A stretch of DNA of 64,000 nt, from NCBI GenBank assembly GCA_009761415.1, contig QUOL01000003.1:2761803-2825802 (forward strand), written 5' to 3'. This document shows positions 23,674-33,811 of this stretch, piece by piece. The notes under the pieces were generated by a model. That model did not search any database, was not told where the DNA came from, and worked only from the letters and a program-made list of their open reading frames with translations. Numbering within the stretch: the stretch's first letter is position 1; every line of letters starts with the position of its first letter. The DNA is from Sarcomyxa edulis. Its lineage: Eukaryota; Basidiomycota; Agaricomycetes; Agaricales; Mycenaceae. The translations under genes were made by a program, and so were the position numbers.

Positions 23674-24963
23674 TTGTGAAGATATTGGATTGGTGAGAGG
23701 GTGTCAACGGTGGTGCTGGAGAGTAAGGCTGATGAACGGACACTGGCTAGAAATGCTGATCGATGGACTCCACGAGTGCCTTATATATGAGATACCTAGG
23801 TGAGCTGGACATCCTAAATCGGAGTATACAGCTTGTTTATAAAGTTCATCCGTATATATTTGGGCAAACTTTTCAATCGGTGAGTTTGAGTCCGAGAGCA
23901 TGAAGGATACAATAGGATAGTGAACATACTTTGGTTCGCTGACGAGTTCATGCAGTTGAAGTCCGAGTCTGTTAGACTCTGATATGGAACTCATCAGAAC
24001 TAGAATCCATGTCATCTGAGCTAGACAATCGATAAAAAGACAGAATCACTTGCCTCAGAATTGCCTGAATATTCATCGAACAAAGTTTTGTCCGTCTGTG
24101 TCTGCTTCTGTGACTATCAGAGCGCCCACGTATGAAGTTCCGTTTCAAGCTAAGCGGCATCTCTCGAGTCACGCCGTCTCGTTGACTCAAACTTTTCGGT
24201 GTCGAATATACTGTAATTTTTCCGTTTGACCCGAGAGGAGGCAACAGCAGTGGATCTCGGCGAAAGAAGTGGGTTGGAAGCAAGTTGAAAGAAATTCGAA
24301 GTGAGTTGAAGTGGAGGAAGAGCGTGAGAACTTGATTATTTGGCCTGCATGGTGCTGCCAAACTTTTATCAGCGCTCGATCAGCGCAAAAAGATCTTCGA
24401 AGAATCGCAACTCATACCACGTGTGGTGTATATTCCTACCGGATGCTGTCTGTGACCGCGACGCGTTCTCCGGTAGTATTTTAACTCCGTTCTACACTTG
24501 TGACTGGAGCTACTGAAGCGAAATTCCAGGTGGCTTGAACACGTCGACTCATTCTTTCACTCAGGCTCACGAGGCACACGACAGCTATGGAAGGCCACCG
24601 TGATGCTTCAAGCTTCAAGCTTCAACGATATAGATTCTGCAGACCACAAGGTCAGAGGTCATGCCCCCGTGACCTCATAGCTCTACATTGGAAATCCACG
24701 TACTGCGTCGTATACCGGTACATTATCTCGACTGCAGACTTTCAGTTAGATCGAATTCTTTCAGTCTTCTAGTCGGATGCAGAGATTCCCCGGGTCCTTC
24801 TCGGATTCGTCCTCGGGTTCCATATGCAAGTCTCATTCTGGACATCTAGTGTCCGATTTCGCAGCGACCATTATCACTTATAACGAGTGTCGTAGCAATG
24901 CAGTCCTCAGCCAACCACCCTCAACCCAACACCTCATTCAGAAACTCCTAGTCAATTTCAGAA
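23674..24963. other. Divergent promoter region between copies C and D
   Basis: No supported gene. A TATA-like ATATATAAG on the minus strand lies near 23780, about 110 bp from the copy C start. The 17-mer shared with copy A is at 24877-24893. Confidence 0.4.
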
Positions 24964-25802
24964 ATGTGGTGTCGCCCTTACAACCCCCCTTCTTGCTACA
25001 ACCCCCCTTCATCCTACAACCCTCCTCCTTGCCCCAACCCCCCGTCCTCCAAGCCCCCTGCTTCCTCCAACCCTCCTGCTGCAAATTGCTCCACCCAGTC
25101 CTCCAACCCCCCTCCCACTTATGGTGGAAGCGGAAACTTCAACTTTGGTGGAAACAACACCGGCAACAACTACGGCAACATCGGCGGAAACAACAACAAC
25201 GGAAGTGTCAATGTGTACCACCTTCGTGGTGAAGACGATTCGTCGTTCTCTTTCGTCACCGTCAAGAACGATCTCGACGGTAAGTTTTCAATGATAGTTT
25301 ATCTTATGCATCTACTTACAGGGCCGTACCTCAATAGTCTCTGTTCACCTCGAGATACGCACTCCTGGTGGCTTGTACTACCTCGGCGACCGTCACATCC
25401 CTGCCGGTGAAGACGACGACTCCAAGTTGCTCAAAGGCACCTACGACATCCATGTCATCTCATCTGATGGCAAGGTTGTCCTCTCGTCAGTGCTCAATTA
25501 TTCCTGACCATCACGTACCCGTTTTTTGACGATATACTCCCTTCAGATCCGTCACCGTCACTGACGACGTTGAAATATCGGCCTCTGACGTCCTCAAAGG
25601 CGCAGCCACCGTCGTGACGGACTCCAGGATCGTCCTCAAGACCGGCGACGGGATCTCCGTGTTCTTGTCCGAGGAGGGGCTTGTAGGTTACACGAAGGTC
25701 TTCTTAGGAGGTAAGGAAGACAAGATTGAGGCTGCTCTTGATCGTTTGAGGGCTCCTCCCTCTGCAGTTGAGGCGGAGGGCGAGGCGGATAAAACTGAGT
25801 AG
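24964..25802 (+). CDS. Copy D of the LYYLGDR paralog array, proline-rich N-terminus
   Basis: Three exons (24964-25279, 25338-25485, 25547-25802) give 239 residues. It starts MWCRPYNPPSCYNPP and expands into a run of NPP/SNPP repeats over about 55 residues, then a Gly/Asn stretch (GNFNFGGNNTGNNYGN), then the family body: HLRGEDDSSFSFVTVKNDL, RTPGGLYYLGDRHIPAGEDD, VTVTDDVEISASDVLKGAAT, GDGISVFLSEEGLVGY. Exons 2 and 3 (148 and 256 nt) are the same length as in copy B; the difference is nearly all in the low-complexity part of exon 1. Closest to copy B. Function unknown. Confidence 0.8.
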
Positions 25803-26314
25803 AAGGCTTTTCCGCGGAACGTTTGGTAGCTCATGTACGAATCTTCTTGAAGGACTTGCGGTTTCGATTTGGAATAAATTGGCTGTACTGTTTGATTGTC
25901 ATCTATTACCTGGATGCGAAAATCTCAAGCATCAATTTGAGCTATCGTTAATCCGTTGCGCCACACTAGCGGATGCCACTGCTCAGCGTGACAAAATCTT
26001 TGTTCTACCTCGTAAACTTGTCACTTGATGAACTCGCATTTTGACGGAATTTCAGAAGATGATCCATCATTCGTGATTTGGTTATGCAAATGTGAATCCA
26101 TTTGCAACGTGTCATTGGTAAGATAGTAACTGAGTAAGTACCAGACGTCCATCGCCTATCCTAACAAGACCACGCGGCAAAAGGGGATGATTGTTGGATG
26201 ATTGGAAAGAAAAAATGTGACATAGAATCGATATCATCTGAGATCTCCTTCTCTTCCAGGTAAACCAGGCATGCCGTCCAGAGAAAAACATTGAACACTT
26301 ACCCATCAGCTCGT
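25803..26314. other. Intergenic, convergent
   Basis: Between copy D and the small secreted protein gene. No coding signature seen. Confidence 0.45.
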
Positions 26315-26535
26315 TCAAGGGGTAGGAGCGAAGAGCGCAACAGTGGCGCATATTGAGGCACAGGTTCCTAGTGCTGCATTGCATGCTAGGGCAGCTGCAG
26401 GGGCTGCAGGAGCTGCGACTACTGTGCCGAATGTCAATCCAGCCGCAGCGTAACAGGCCACGGCGAGGGTGTTGCATCCTTCAAGAGAAACATATGGCAT
26501 TGAAGTGATGTCAGACGTCAGGGCGAAGATCAGGC

Positions 26536-26587
<52 letters not shown>

Positions 26588-26714
26588 CATCGATGGGGGG
26601 AACAGGATCGTGCTCACCTGTTTGACACAATGCATAGGCTATAGGGCCTCCTTGGACTAGAGGGATAGATCCGAGCATTACTGCAAGAGAAGAGAAGAGG
26701 ATGATAGGACGCAT
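26315..26714 (-). CDS. Small secreted Ala/Cys-rich protein
   Basis: Two exons on the minus strand (26714-26618, 26478-26315) give 86 residues. A clear signal peptide (IILFSSLAVMLGSIPLVQG) is followed by a short mature chain with CQTGCNTLAVACYAAAGLTF and an Ala-rich end with ACNAALGTCASICATVAL, five or six cysteines, ending APTP. The CYAAAG..FG and CNAALG.C patterns recur in many tiny agaricomycete proteins of unknown role. The intron (139 nt) is unusually long for this window because it holds a perfect (AG/CT)24 run. Expression and role cannot be read from sequence. Confidence 0.75.
26539..26586. repeat. Perfect (AG)24 microsatellite in an intron
   Basis: 48 nt of uninterrupted AG dinucleotides. 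On the coding (minus) strand it is a CT run between donor and acceptor of the small secreted protein gene, about 30 nt from the donor. Confidence 0.97.
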
Positions 26715-27106
26715 AGTGGTAAGAGACGATGCTGAGTTGGGTGAGTAGTGAGGAAAGGAGGGAAGACAGTGGGTTGAGTCTCGCGGCCGAACGGAACTCT
26801 TACTTATGGCGAAACTACATCAAACCCAAAGAGCTCGCAAGTTTTCGGTGGATATGGGCGTCCCCTTTGAGGTAAATCGATGCTTTCCTAACTTCCGCAT
26901 GTTCTAATCGATGATCGAGTCCGGACTGCCTCAAAACATGAGGTATGAGAACAGAGTAGCGCAGTACTATGTCGCCTGTGCATTGCCTGAGAAACGTCGC
27001 CGTAAGATTGAGCTTTATAAATCCACTGGCAGTACATGCGGATGTCTTCTGAATGATATGATGCAGTAGATACAAGCGGGCGTGGACCTGCGTTGACGAT
27101 GTATCT

Positions 27107-27340
27107 TCATGTTGGATAGTCAAAGCCACAGAGAAAACGTGTAACACGAGGAATCACGATCAGACGTCCCGCAGCATCTCTGAGTTCCTCGGGGCTAGCT
27201 TGGGGGACAACGTGCCGCTCAACGTACATTCTGACTGTAGCGCCTTGACTGCGTGCTCCAGTAAGCCTAAATACGACACGGGAGCCATCAGTGAGCGTGA
27301 GGACCTGCTCTTGGTTTAGAAGAAATCGAGTATCCCACAT
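27107..27340 (-). pseudogene. Orphan C-terminal fragment of phosphoglucomutase
   Basis: The minus-strand frame reads TDGSRVVFRLTGARSQGATVRMYVERHVVPQ then SPEELRDAAG, which matches the last domain of eukaryotic phosphoglucomutase (DGSR-V-x-RLSGTGS-GATIR-Y-E, the phosphate-contact loop). In the family the loop reads SGTGS; here it is TGARS, so the binding loop is altered. Nothing resembling the rest of this about 560-residue enzyme is visible on either side, and the usual C-terminal helix is replaced by unrelated residues before the stop. A captured or decayed fragment rather than a gene. Confidence 0.65.
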
Positions 27341-27953
27341 TGTCGAGATCGGAGACGATGTGCTTCTCCAACGTCGGTGCGTGGTGTTGGCGAGGTCGGA
27401 GAAGATGTGGGCGTACTACGTCGTGATTTTGACGGTAATCTCGGTCTCTAGTCTAGTAAAGGGAGGCTCCGATTCAGTAATGACGAAAGCGACTTGAATG
27501 AATGCATATCCGGACCACGACGGTGCATGGAGCACATCCTCGAGGACAATTCCAGTGGTCAGGCTGGTTTCGAGCCTATAAAATATAATCCCCCAAGGAG
27601 AGCGCTGGACTGGGCTGCTGGGGAATTGAACCGTGAGTTTTCGGTTTGAACCGGTACTTGTGTTTGGATCTAAGGAGCAACTAAGGAGGTGCCAAACATC
27701 TGCACCAAAAAAAATCAAAATATGAGGCAATGGCAAATCTGAGGCTTAGGGAGCTCGAGCTCCAGACGTGAAGGAGGGTGTCCCGAAGCCAAAAAAAAAT
27801 TCGATGTGATATCTTGGACCCCCTTATATCAAATAACCACGAAAGAAACGGAAACATTCCTATCCAAATTCGAAGAAACACTTGTTATACACGACGAAAC
27901 CGACTAATACCACCGAGCCATTTCGAGCAATTTGAACTGCACATCCCGACGTC
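27341..27953. other. Flank of the phosphoglucomutase fragment
   Basis: One longer minus-strand frame (27416-27736) has no recognisable motif and no further phosphoglucomutase similarity. Probably non-coding. Confidence 0.4.
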
Positions 27954-28639
27954 TTAGACTTTGATGAGGGTCCAGAGCTGAGAGTTGGAGCCGTCCGAGG
28001 GAGCAAGGACTACCTATAAAGAGGAGGGTACTGTGAGCATAAATGACCAAAAATACACATAATGAATTCTTCATTACAGAGGCCCTGAGGTCAGGCGATT
28101 TCAGGGCGCAGCAGAGATCGATGTTGGGAATCTTGATCCTAGAGACGAATGAGCTTAGATATCTCAGAAGGTTGCGCTAGATGTACAAATACATACTTGT
28201 AGTTGCCACCACCGGCGGGTTCAATCGAGAACGGTGTGCTGCTCGCGCTCCCGATTAAATTATTGTTCTGGCACAAAAAAAGGTGCGGGGAGTTAATTGA
28301 ATTCAGGTCGTCAATAAATACAAATGAATGATATGCACCTGGACAAACGAATCGTTCTTGATGCGGACCCATGAAGCTGGCTTTACAGCTCTAAGAGTGA
28401 AGACGGAAGTGCCAGGAAGTAAGGTCAAGGTGAACTACAAAGAGATGCTCAGAGGGAAACGTTAAAGTCAAAAATGTCCTGTAATAATGTACTTGTTGAT
28501 TAGGAGTACCAGACGGCTTCTGGTTCAACGTGAAGCCGATGATGAGAGTACCATCGACTCCACTGCTGCCTGACAGGTCCATGTAGTTTTGGGTGCCGAC
28601 GTTTTGGATGTTGTAAACTCCGTTGGAAGGGGCTGTCAT
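27954..28639 (-). CDS. Ricin-B-type beta-trefoil lectin
   Basis: Five exons on the minus strand (28639-28493, 28434-28339, 28267-28197, 28138-28078, 28013-27954) join in frame to 144 residues, the usual size of single-domain mushroom ricin-B-like lectins. The start GVYNIQNVGTQNYMDLSGSS with TLIIGFTLNQKPSGTPNQQ is the first trefoil lobe; the end SDGSNSQLWTLIKV carries the Q-L-W signature of the last lobe (one of three expected QxW-like sites; the first reads NQQF). Such lectins bind galactose-type sugars and are cytosolic fruiting-body proteins thought to defend against nematodes and insects. That role is family knowledge. No signal peptide. Sugar specificity cannot be decided from this sequence. 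Confidence 0.8.
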
Positions 28640-30455
28640 TGTAGAGTAAAGCTGAAGACGTGGAGGACTGGTTCAAAAATGAAGAGGTGCTTTGGAATGC
28701 TGCTGAACGGTCGATTCGAGAGCTATCTTATATGGTCTCTGAGACTGCGAATGCGCTTTTGGTGATCGTCGGTGACAATAACTTTAGCTACCCCGCTTAA
28801 TGGCCTCCATTCAAGATGTAGGGTCACCAGGATGAGTATAACGCAGTATTGCCTGGTATGTTGAACGAAGATCTGCAGGATGCAGGAGTTCAATAATTGT
28901 TTGTGGATAATGAAAGAGTAACCTACCGCAGGTTTTGAGAAGCAGAGTTTGTTTGCTCCATGGCGTGAGTTGTGGATGAGTGCTAGAACGATACAAGTAG
29001 TAAAGTCGTCGTCTAATGCACGATTGTGTGAGAACCAGAACGCTTCTATGGCAGAACTTTGCGTTGAGCCGTTAGACTGCACATAATTTTAGACAATTTT
29101 AGAATAGGTCATGGGTAGACCGTTTCACTGCTCGGCGTCAAAGCGGCGCCTTTTATTCCCCACGCTATAGGTAGACGTGATGAGCGTGAAATCGTACTGA
29201 AATTGTGATGACCAGAGAGGAACCGTACCACATGTAGACGATCCGCTCGCTGTACTCCCATCGACCGTCAAAGAAACTACGGGTTCCGAGTACAAGGTTC
29301 ACGTTCCTATATTCTGGGGTCGGAAACAAGACACAGGATACTATGTCGAAGTCTACTCCAGTTCACAGATGCTTTTCGAAGTCTGTAGATTTTCTATCGC
29401 GAATCAGTTGTCCTTCTGCGTTGTCAGTTTTAGGGCCTGATCCAGACTCCAACGTGGAACGGTGGCAGTAGAGATCATTCAAAGGGGACGCATACATGTT
29501 TGGAAATAAGTTCAGGTTTGATAGCGTGCTCTATAATGGACGTTCTGAGAGGTAAACCAGGGTCTAATCAGGAGACGTCGCCAAGGATGCTAAGTCAGTT
29601 GCGTCGAGGTTTGAAGTACGGAGCGTGGGACGGCGTGAATAAGAAGGAGTCTCAAGTTGGCTGCTTGTAGAGTGGTCCTTTGCGTAGCCAACAAGTGAAG
29701 ATAAAAACCTAAGGTATAGCGAAGAGCCTGCTATCGCAGTTAAAACGTGGAGTCAAGAAGTGGTCGCGGTGATAATGTGGACCAGAAATAAGGAGAAGTT
29801 GGCGCAATATTGCACTCCAGTTGGAGACGCCAACAAGGTCCATCCTGCCAACAAGGAGGTGAAGAGCCGTAGGAGAGAGGAAAAAACAAGCAAAGGCTCG
29901 TAATTAGGAGCACCCACTGTTGTGAACGATCGACTTCTCGCATGAAGCCCGCCGGAAGAAAAAGCGTCTCAAAACTGCTGCCCGAGATTGACATATAGGA
30001 GCTGAGTCAGGATACGAAAAATTGAACACCCGAAGACCTACTCTTTCATGGCTTTCAAATCGAACAGAGCCGGCCTTCGTGATGACAATCGACCAAAACC
30101 TTTGTTTTATTGAAGTGAGAACGTTGAATTGTCAGAAAATTTCTCGACACACCAATGGGTATAGCCGGCACCGACGCGCACGAAGACGGCATCAGGGCGG
30201 GGTCAACCAAGGATCGACACCAGGACTTGATGGCTGGTGCCCGTCACGGATACGCTCAGTCAGCCCGGGGTGAATCTGTCATACGAATTGTGAATGAGTG
30301 GATGCTCGTCAGTACGGGATGATCAAAGGAGAAACGAAGCCGAGGCCCGAAGCGGGGGAGATAGAACCGGAAAATGCCGAGGGGGGGGATGTTGGATGAA
30401 ATTCTTACTCAGCCTCTTACTAATACTCGCGCAACACTTTCCTCGAAATCTCAAA
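28640..30455. other. Long intergenic stretch with one possible exon remnant
   Basis: A start-less open frame at 29234-29440 (plus) has coding-like composition (KVHVPIFWGRKQDTGYYVEV) but no family match that I know and no clear partner exons. Otherwise nothing. The right end holds the 5' flank of the bZIP gene. Confidence 0.35.
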
Positions 30456-31299
30456 ATGTTATCCTTCCAACCCAGCACTCCCAGTAGTACCACCAGCAAT
30501 AATAATGCCACCCAGCCTGGACCCCCCAACAATATCCAGAACCAACAACAGCAACAGGACCAACAGCAGCAGTCGTCACTTCCCACCATGCGTATGCGCG
30601 ATGACCCCGCTCCTCGTCCTAACAGAAAACGTAAAACACCCCCCACAAACGCAGAACAACCAAAATCTACCCCCCAACCACCCCAACCCCAGCAACCCCC
30701 TGTCCAGATGCTTCCACCCCCTCACGCCTTGATGCAACCTCTTTCTCATATGCAAGGACCACCAGCAGGGTATTCGTATAGCCCTGCGGATTACACACCG
30801 GGAGGAATGCCGCCTCAGCTCGTGCAGCAGCACGCAGGGGGAGACTCGCAGTCGCAATCACCTCCTCCAAACACCCCCGCTGGACGAGCATTGAGTTCTT
30901 CAAAACGGGCAGAGCAGAACAGGAAGGCTCAGCGTGCATTCAGAGAACGTAGAGACCAGTTCGTGTCGACCTCTCCTCTTTTAACCGCCACACCTGACTA
31001 GTATGACCAGACACGTCAAAGCCCTTGAATCGCGTTCCCAATTGCTTGACGCCGCGCTCGCCTCTGCCGATGAAGCCAATAGACGCTGGGAAGAATGTCG
31101 TGCGTTAGTTGACCAGCTCCGAGTAGAGAATACAGCTCTTCGTGCAGCACTCAGTCAAGCGCAGATGTTGCCCGGTAGTGCGGCAGCAGCAAACAATAAT
31201 GGTGCGCATCCTGATCAGGAGGGAATGGTGAAGAAACAGGACGGGTCTAACGAGCCCAAGAATGATCCAGCAGCGGAAGACCAGTCGGGTACGTCATGA
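30456..31299 (+). CDS. bZIP transcription factor (AP-1/Yap-like basic region)
   Basis: Two exons (30456-30958, 31011-31299) give 263 residues. The N-terminal 145 residues are low complexity, rich in Gln, Pro and Asn. The basic region KRAEQNRKAQRAFRERRDQ (about residues 149-168) has the N-x7-R signature NRKAQRAFR of fungal Yap/AP-1-like bZIPs. The intron falls directly after it, and exon 2 continues HVKALESRSQLLDAAL with heptad hydrophobics through VDQLRVENTALRAAL. The tail is acidic and charged. I see no cysteine-rich redox domain like that of Yap1, so stress sensing of that kind is not supported. Likely a nuclear DNA-binding dimer. The join uses donor GTTCGT and acceptor ACCAG, which alone keeps the zipper in frame. 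Confidence 0.85.
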
Positions 31300-31826
31300 A
31301 TAGCAATAGCGATAGCGATAGGAAGACTCGTCAAGAACGAAGGCAGCAGCAGTGTTGGATATTATTTTCTTCTCTTTTCTTTACGATCATCAGGGGAAGT
31401 GGGCAACACGAAGTCGAAGTCGGTAGTTGGTGTATTGGATGTCTTTTATAATTTCTTTTGTATACATATTGGAATCGGAAACCTCGAATAGAACCGTCGT
31501 CGCAGTAGCCGTCGTCGATGTAGATTGTGTTGGTAGCAAAGAGACGTTTCAACAGTCTCCTCTAAAACGTTATGTAACCCAGTGTCTTTGTCAACATCTT
31601 TGTCATCTGCCCTACTGATTTGCTCCAAGAGTATCATGATCTAAGAGTACGCTGTTAGGATTCTTCTTCAAGTTGCTTGGAATCGAGGGAGCTCGTCGTG
31701 CTAGATCTGAAACGTAGACGAGGTATGCCATAGCCCCTATCGAGAACAATATTACAATTCTAAATTCTACACATAAATCTACAGAGTGGTACTCCATGCA
31801 ATTGACGGTCGACGAGGAACTGCATC
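31300..31826. other. Convergent intergenic region
   Basis: Between the bZIP gene and the oxidoreductase gene. No supported feature beyond presumed terminators. Confidence 0.4.
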
Positions 31827-33298
31827 CTAAGCATCATAATCTGTGATACCAGGAGCCCTCATCTTCCACACGCGCTGGCAGCCTACATCGAGATCTCCAT
31901 CATCTGCAACGATAATCACAGGATCTTCACCAGGCGACGCTGGGTTCCTGAACTTCACGTTTCGTTTCTACACACAAAGACGTCAGCTTAAAGCAACCCA
32001 TGACTGAAAAGGAAACTTACAAGTCCAAGTGAGAGATGTATTCCCGCAGGATCGCTCCTATACAATTGAAGATCAAGTTTCGGGCCTCCCGGTCTATCCT
32101 GTATCATTCGTTTGATATTATCGGCAACGAGGGCGGCTTGTACGGATCCTGGTCTTGCGGCTTTGTGTGCGCCACTTTCTGCTATGTCGCCTAGAGCAAA
32201 GATGTTCCGGTATCTATGGTCGACGATCTGAAGTGTGGGTTTCACGAGGATGAAACCGGCTGGGGATATTGATTCGGGGGAGAGTGATTTTATGGGGTCG
32301 CTAAGTGGGGTTTGACCTGTGCATACTATCTGCAGGATTCAAGGGCTAGTTCAGTGGGTGCCAATACAGAAAGATCGAGAGGGAAACGGCTCACGGCAAA
32401 GTCGGATTTGATGGGGCTCCCTTCAGCGAACGTCACCTCGAACTCTGACCCATCCTTTGGGAATCCAGAGGGAGCAAGCTTTGCGCGTTTTCCGAGGACG
32501 ACGTCAATGCCGAGCTCTTTCGCTCGGTCCATAATAAGTTCATGGAGTTTGGGGTGGAATTTATTCATCAGGCGCGGCCGTGAGTGGATAAGAGTGACGT
32601 GTTTATGCGGGAGATAGTCTTTGATGTCCGTAGCCATTTCTTAAGAAGATAATCGTCAGTTCAAGGCTGGGAGTAAATGCATGAAGTGTTCAGTAACGTA
32701 CGAACACCAACGGCACCACCACCGATGACAACGATATTCTGTGCCTTGTTGACCTCACTCTCGTGTTCCTCGAAATACTTGATCCCGTCAATTTTACCCT
32801 CCACACCCACGGGGACATTTCCTGGGGGCGGTAGTTTTGTTCCTGTGGCCATGACCAGGTACTCGTACGGGATAGGTTCCCCATGATCTAGAACGACTTT
32901 TCTGGGGAGAATTTGAGTTGCTTTGGCGTGTACGATCGTTCCAGAGCCAGGTGGGCACCCTGCGAAAGTCTTGGTGTATGGTACGAATGCCATTCGCGGA
33001 AATCCTGGTACGACGGCTACACGAGGAAACGCGAAGAGGTGCTGTGGGTTTACGATGCGTGTATGTCAGAATCGACATACGAGAAATAGATGGCACGACT
33101 GACGTGGAAATGCGAGTTCTTTTCTATGACGATCGTGTTATGCGTCTCACTCGTGGCTTGACAGATATTATCAGCAACTCGGAGGCCTACATTCTGGGGG
33201 TCAGTATTTCGCTTGCATATCATATAGTGGTACGACATACCGACATAACTTCCTCCAACGACCACGATATTGGGCTTTGAGCGTGCTTGCTTAGACAT
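31827..33298 (-). CDS. AIF/FSP1-like FAD-dependent pyridine nucleotide oxidoreductase
   Basis: Six exons on the minus strand (33298-33241, 33186-33104, 33041-32702, 32639-32395, 32329-32021, 31967-31827) give 391 residues. N-terminal FAD-binding Rossmann motif NIVVVGGSYVGLRVAD, then the conserved YEYLVMATGTKLPPPG, the second Rossmann motif NIVVIGGGAVGV, a C-terminal ATG-equivalent IVCTGQTPLSD, and the FAD signature NIFALGDIAE. This is the AMID/FSP1-type layout (about 370-400 residues). Relatives are NAD(P)H:quinone oxidoreductases; membrane anchoring cannot be judged. The last exon is short and charged. Neighbouring gene 0.5 kb further is an unrelated regulator in the same orientation. Confidence 0.88.
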
Positions 33299-33811
33299 GT
33301 TACGGGACAGAGGAGCAGAGGTGGGGATACTACGGAAGTGCCTCAGCATGGGGGTTTCTATAGACCACCTGCTTTGGCGTTGTTGGGTACTTATCGAAAG
33401 AGGGTTTAGTAGCACCTCGGAACGACATTTCGTACAGCTGGAGCTAGATCGAACAGACCGCAGCAGAAATGTCATGGAAGTTTGCTCAGCCGATCGTAAA
33501 ATGCCTCATAGTGCTTACGGTCTTATCTGATTAGATGCATCATTGACGGGTGCTTGGCTACAGCCTCCATCAAAGGTGCGGCTCTTCGGCCGAGGATTTA
33601 CGACATAATGTTGGAGGAATTCATAGCTAGTATAGGTGGTGATAGGTAAGCCCATTATGTAGTGGTATCATATGAAAGATAGAAGCAAAACAAGAGATAA
33701 GAAATGTGACTATGGATACAGCGTAGTACACAGAATGCAAGGGTACATAGACGTAGCATCGGAGGAGAAAAACTCAGGATCACAAAAAGCGAGTAGTAAC
33801 AACGGATATTT
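33299..33811. other. Intergenic
   Basis: Downstream flank of the Zn2Cys6 gene and upstream flank of the oxidoreductase gene, both minus strand. No other feature seen. Confidence 0.4.
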
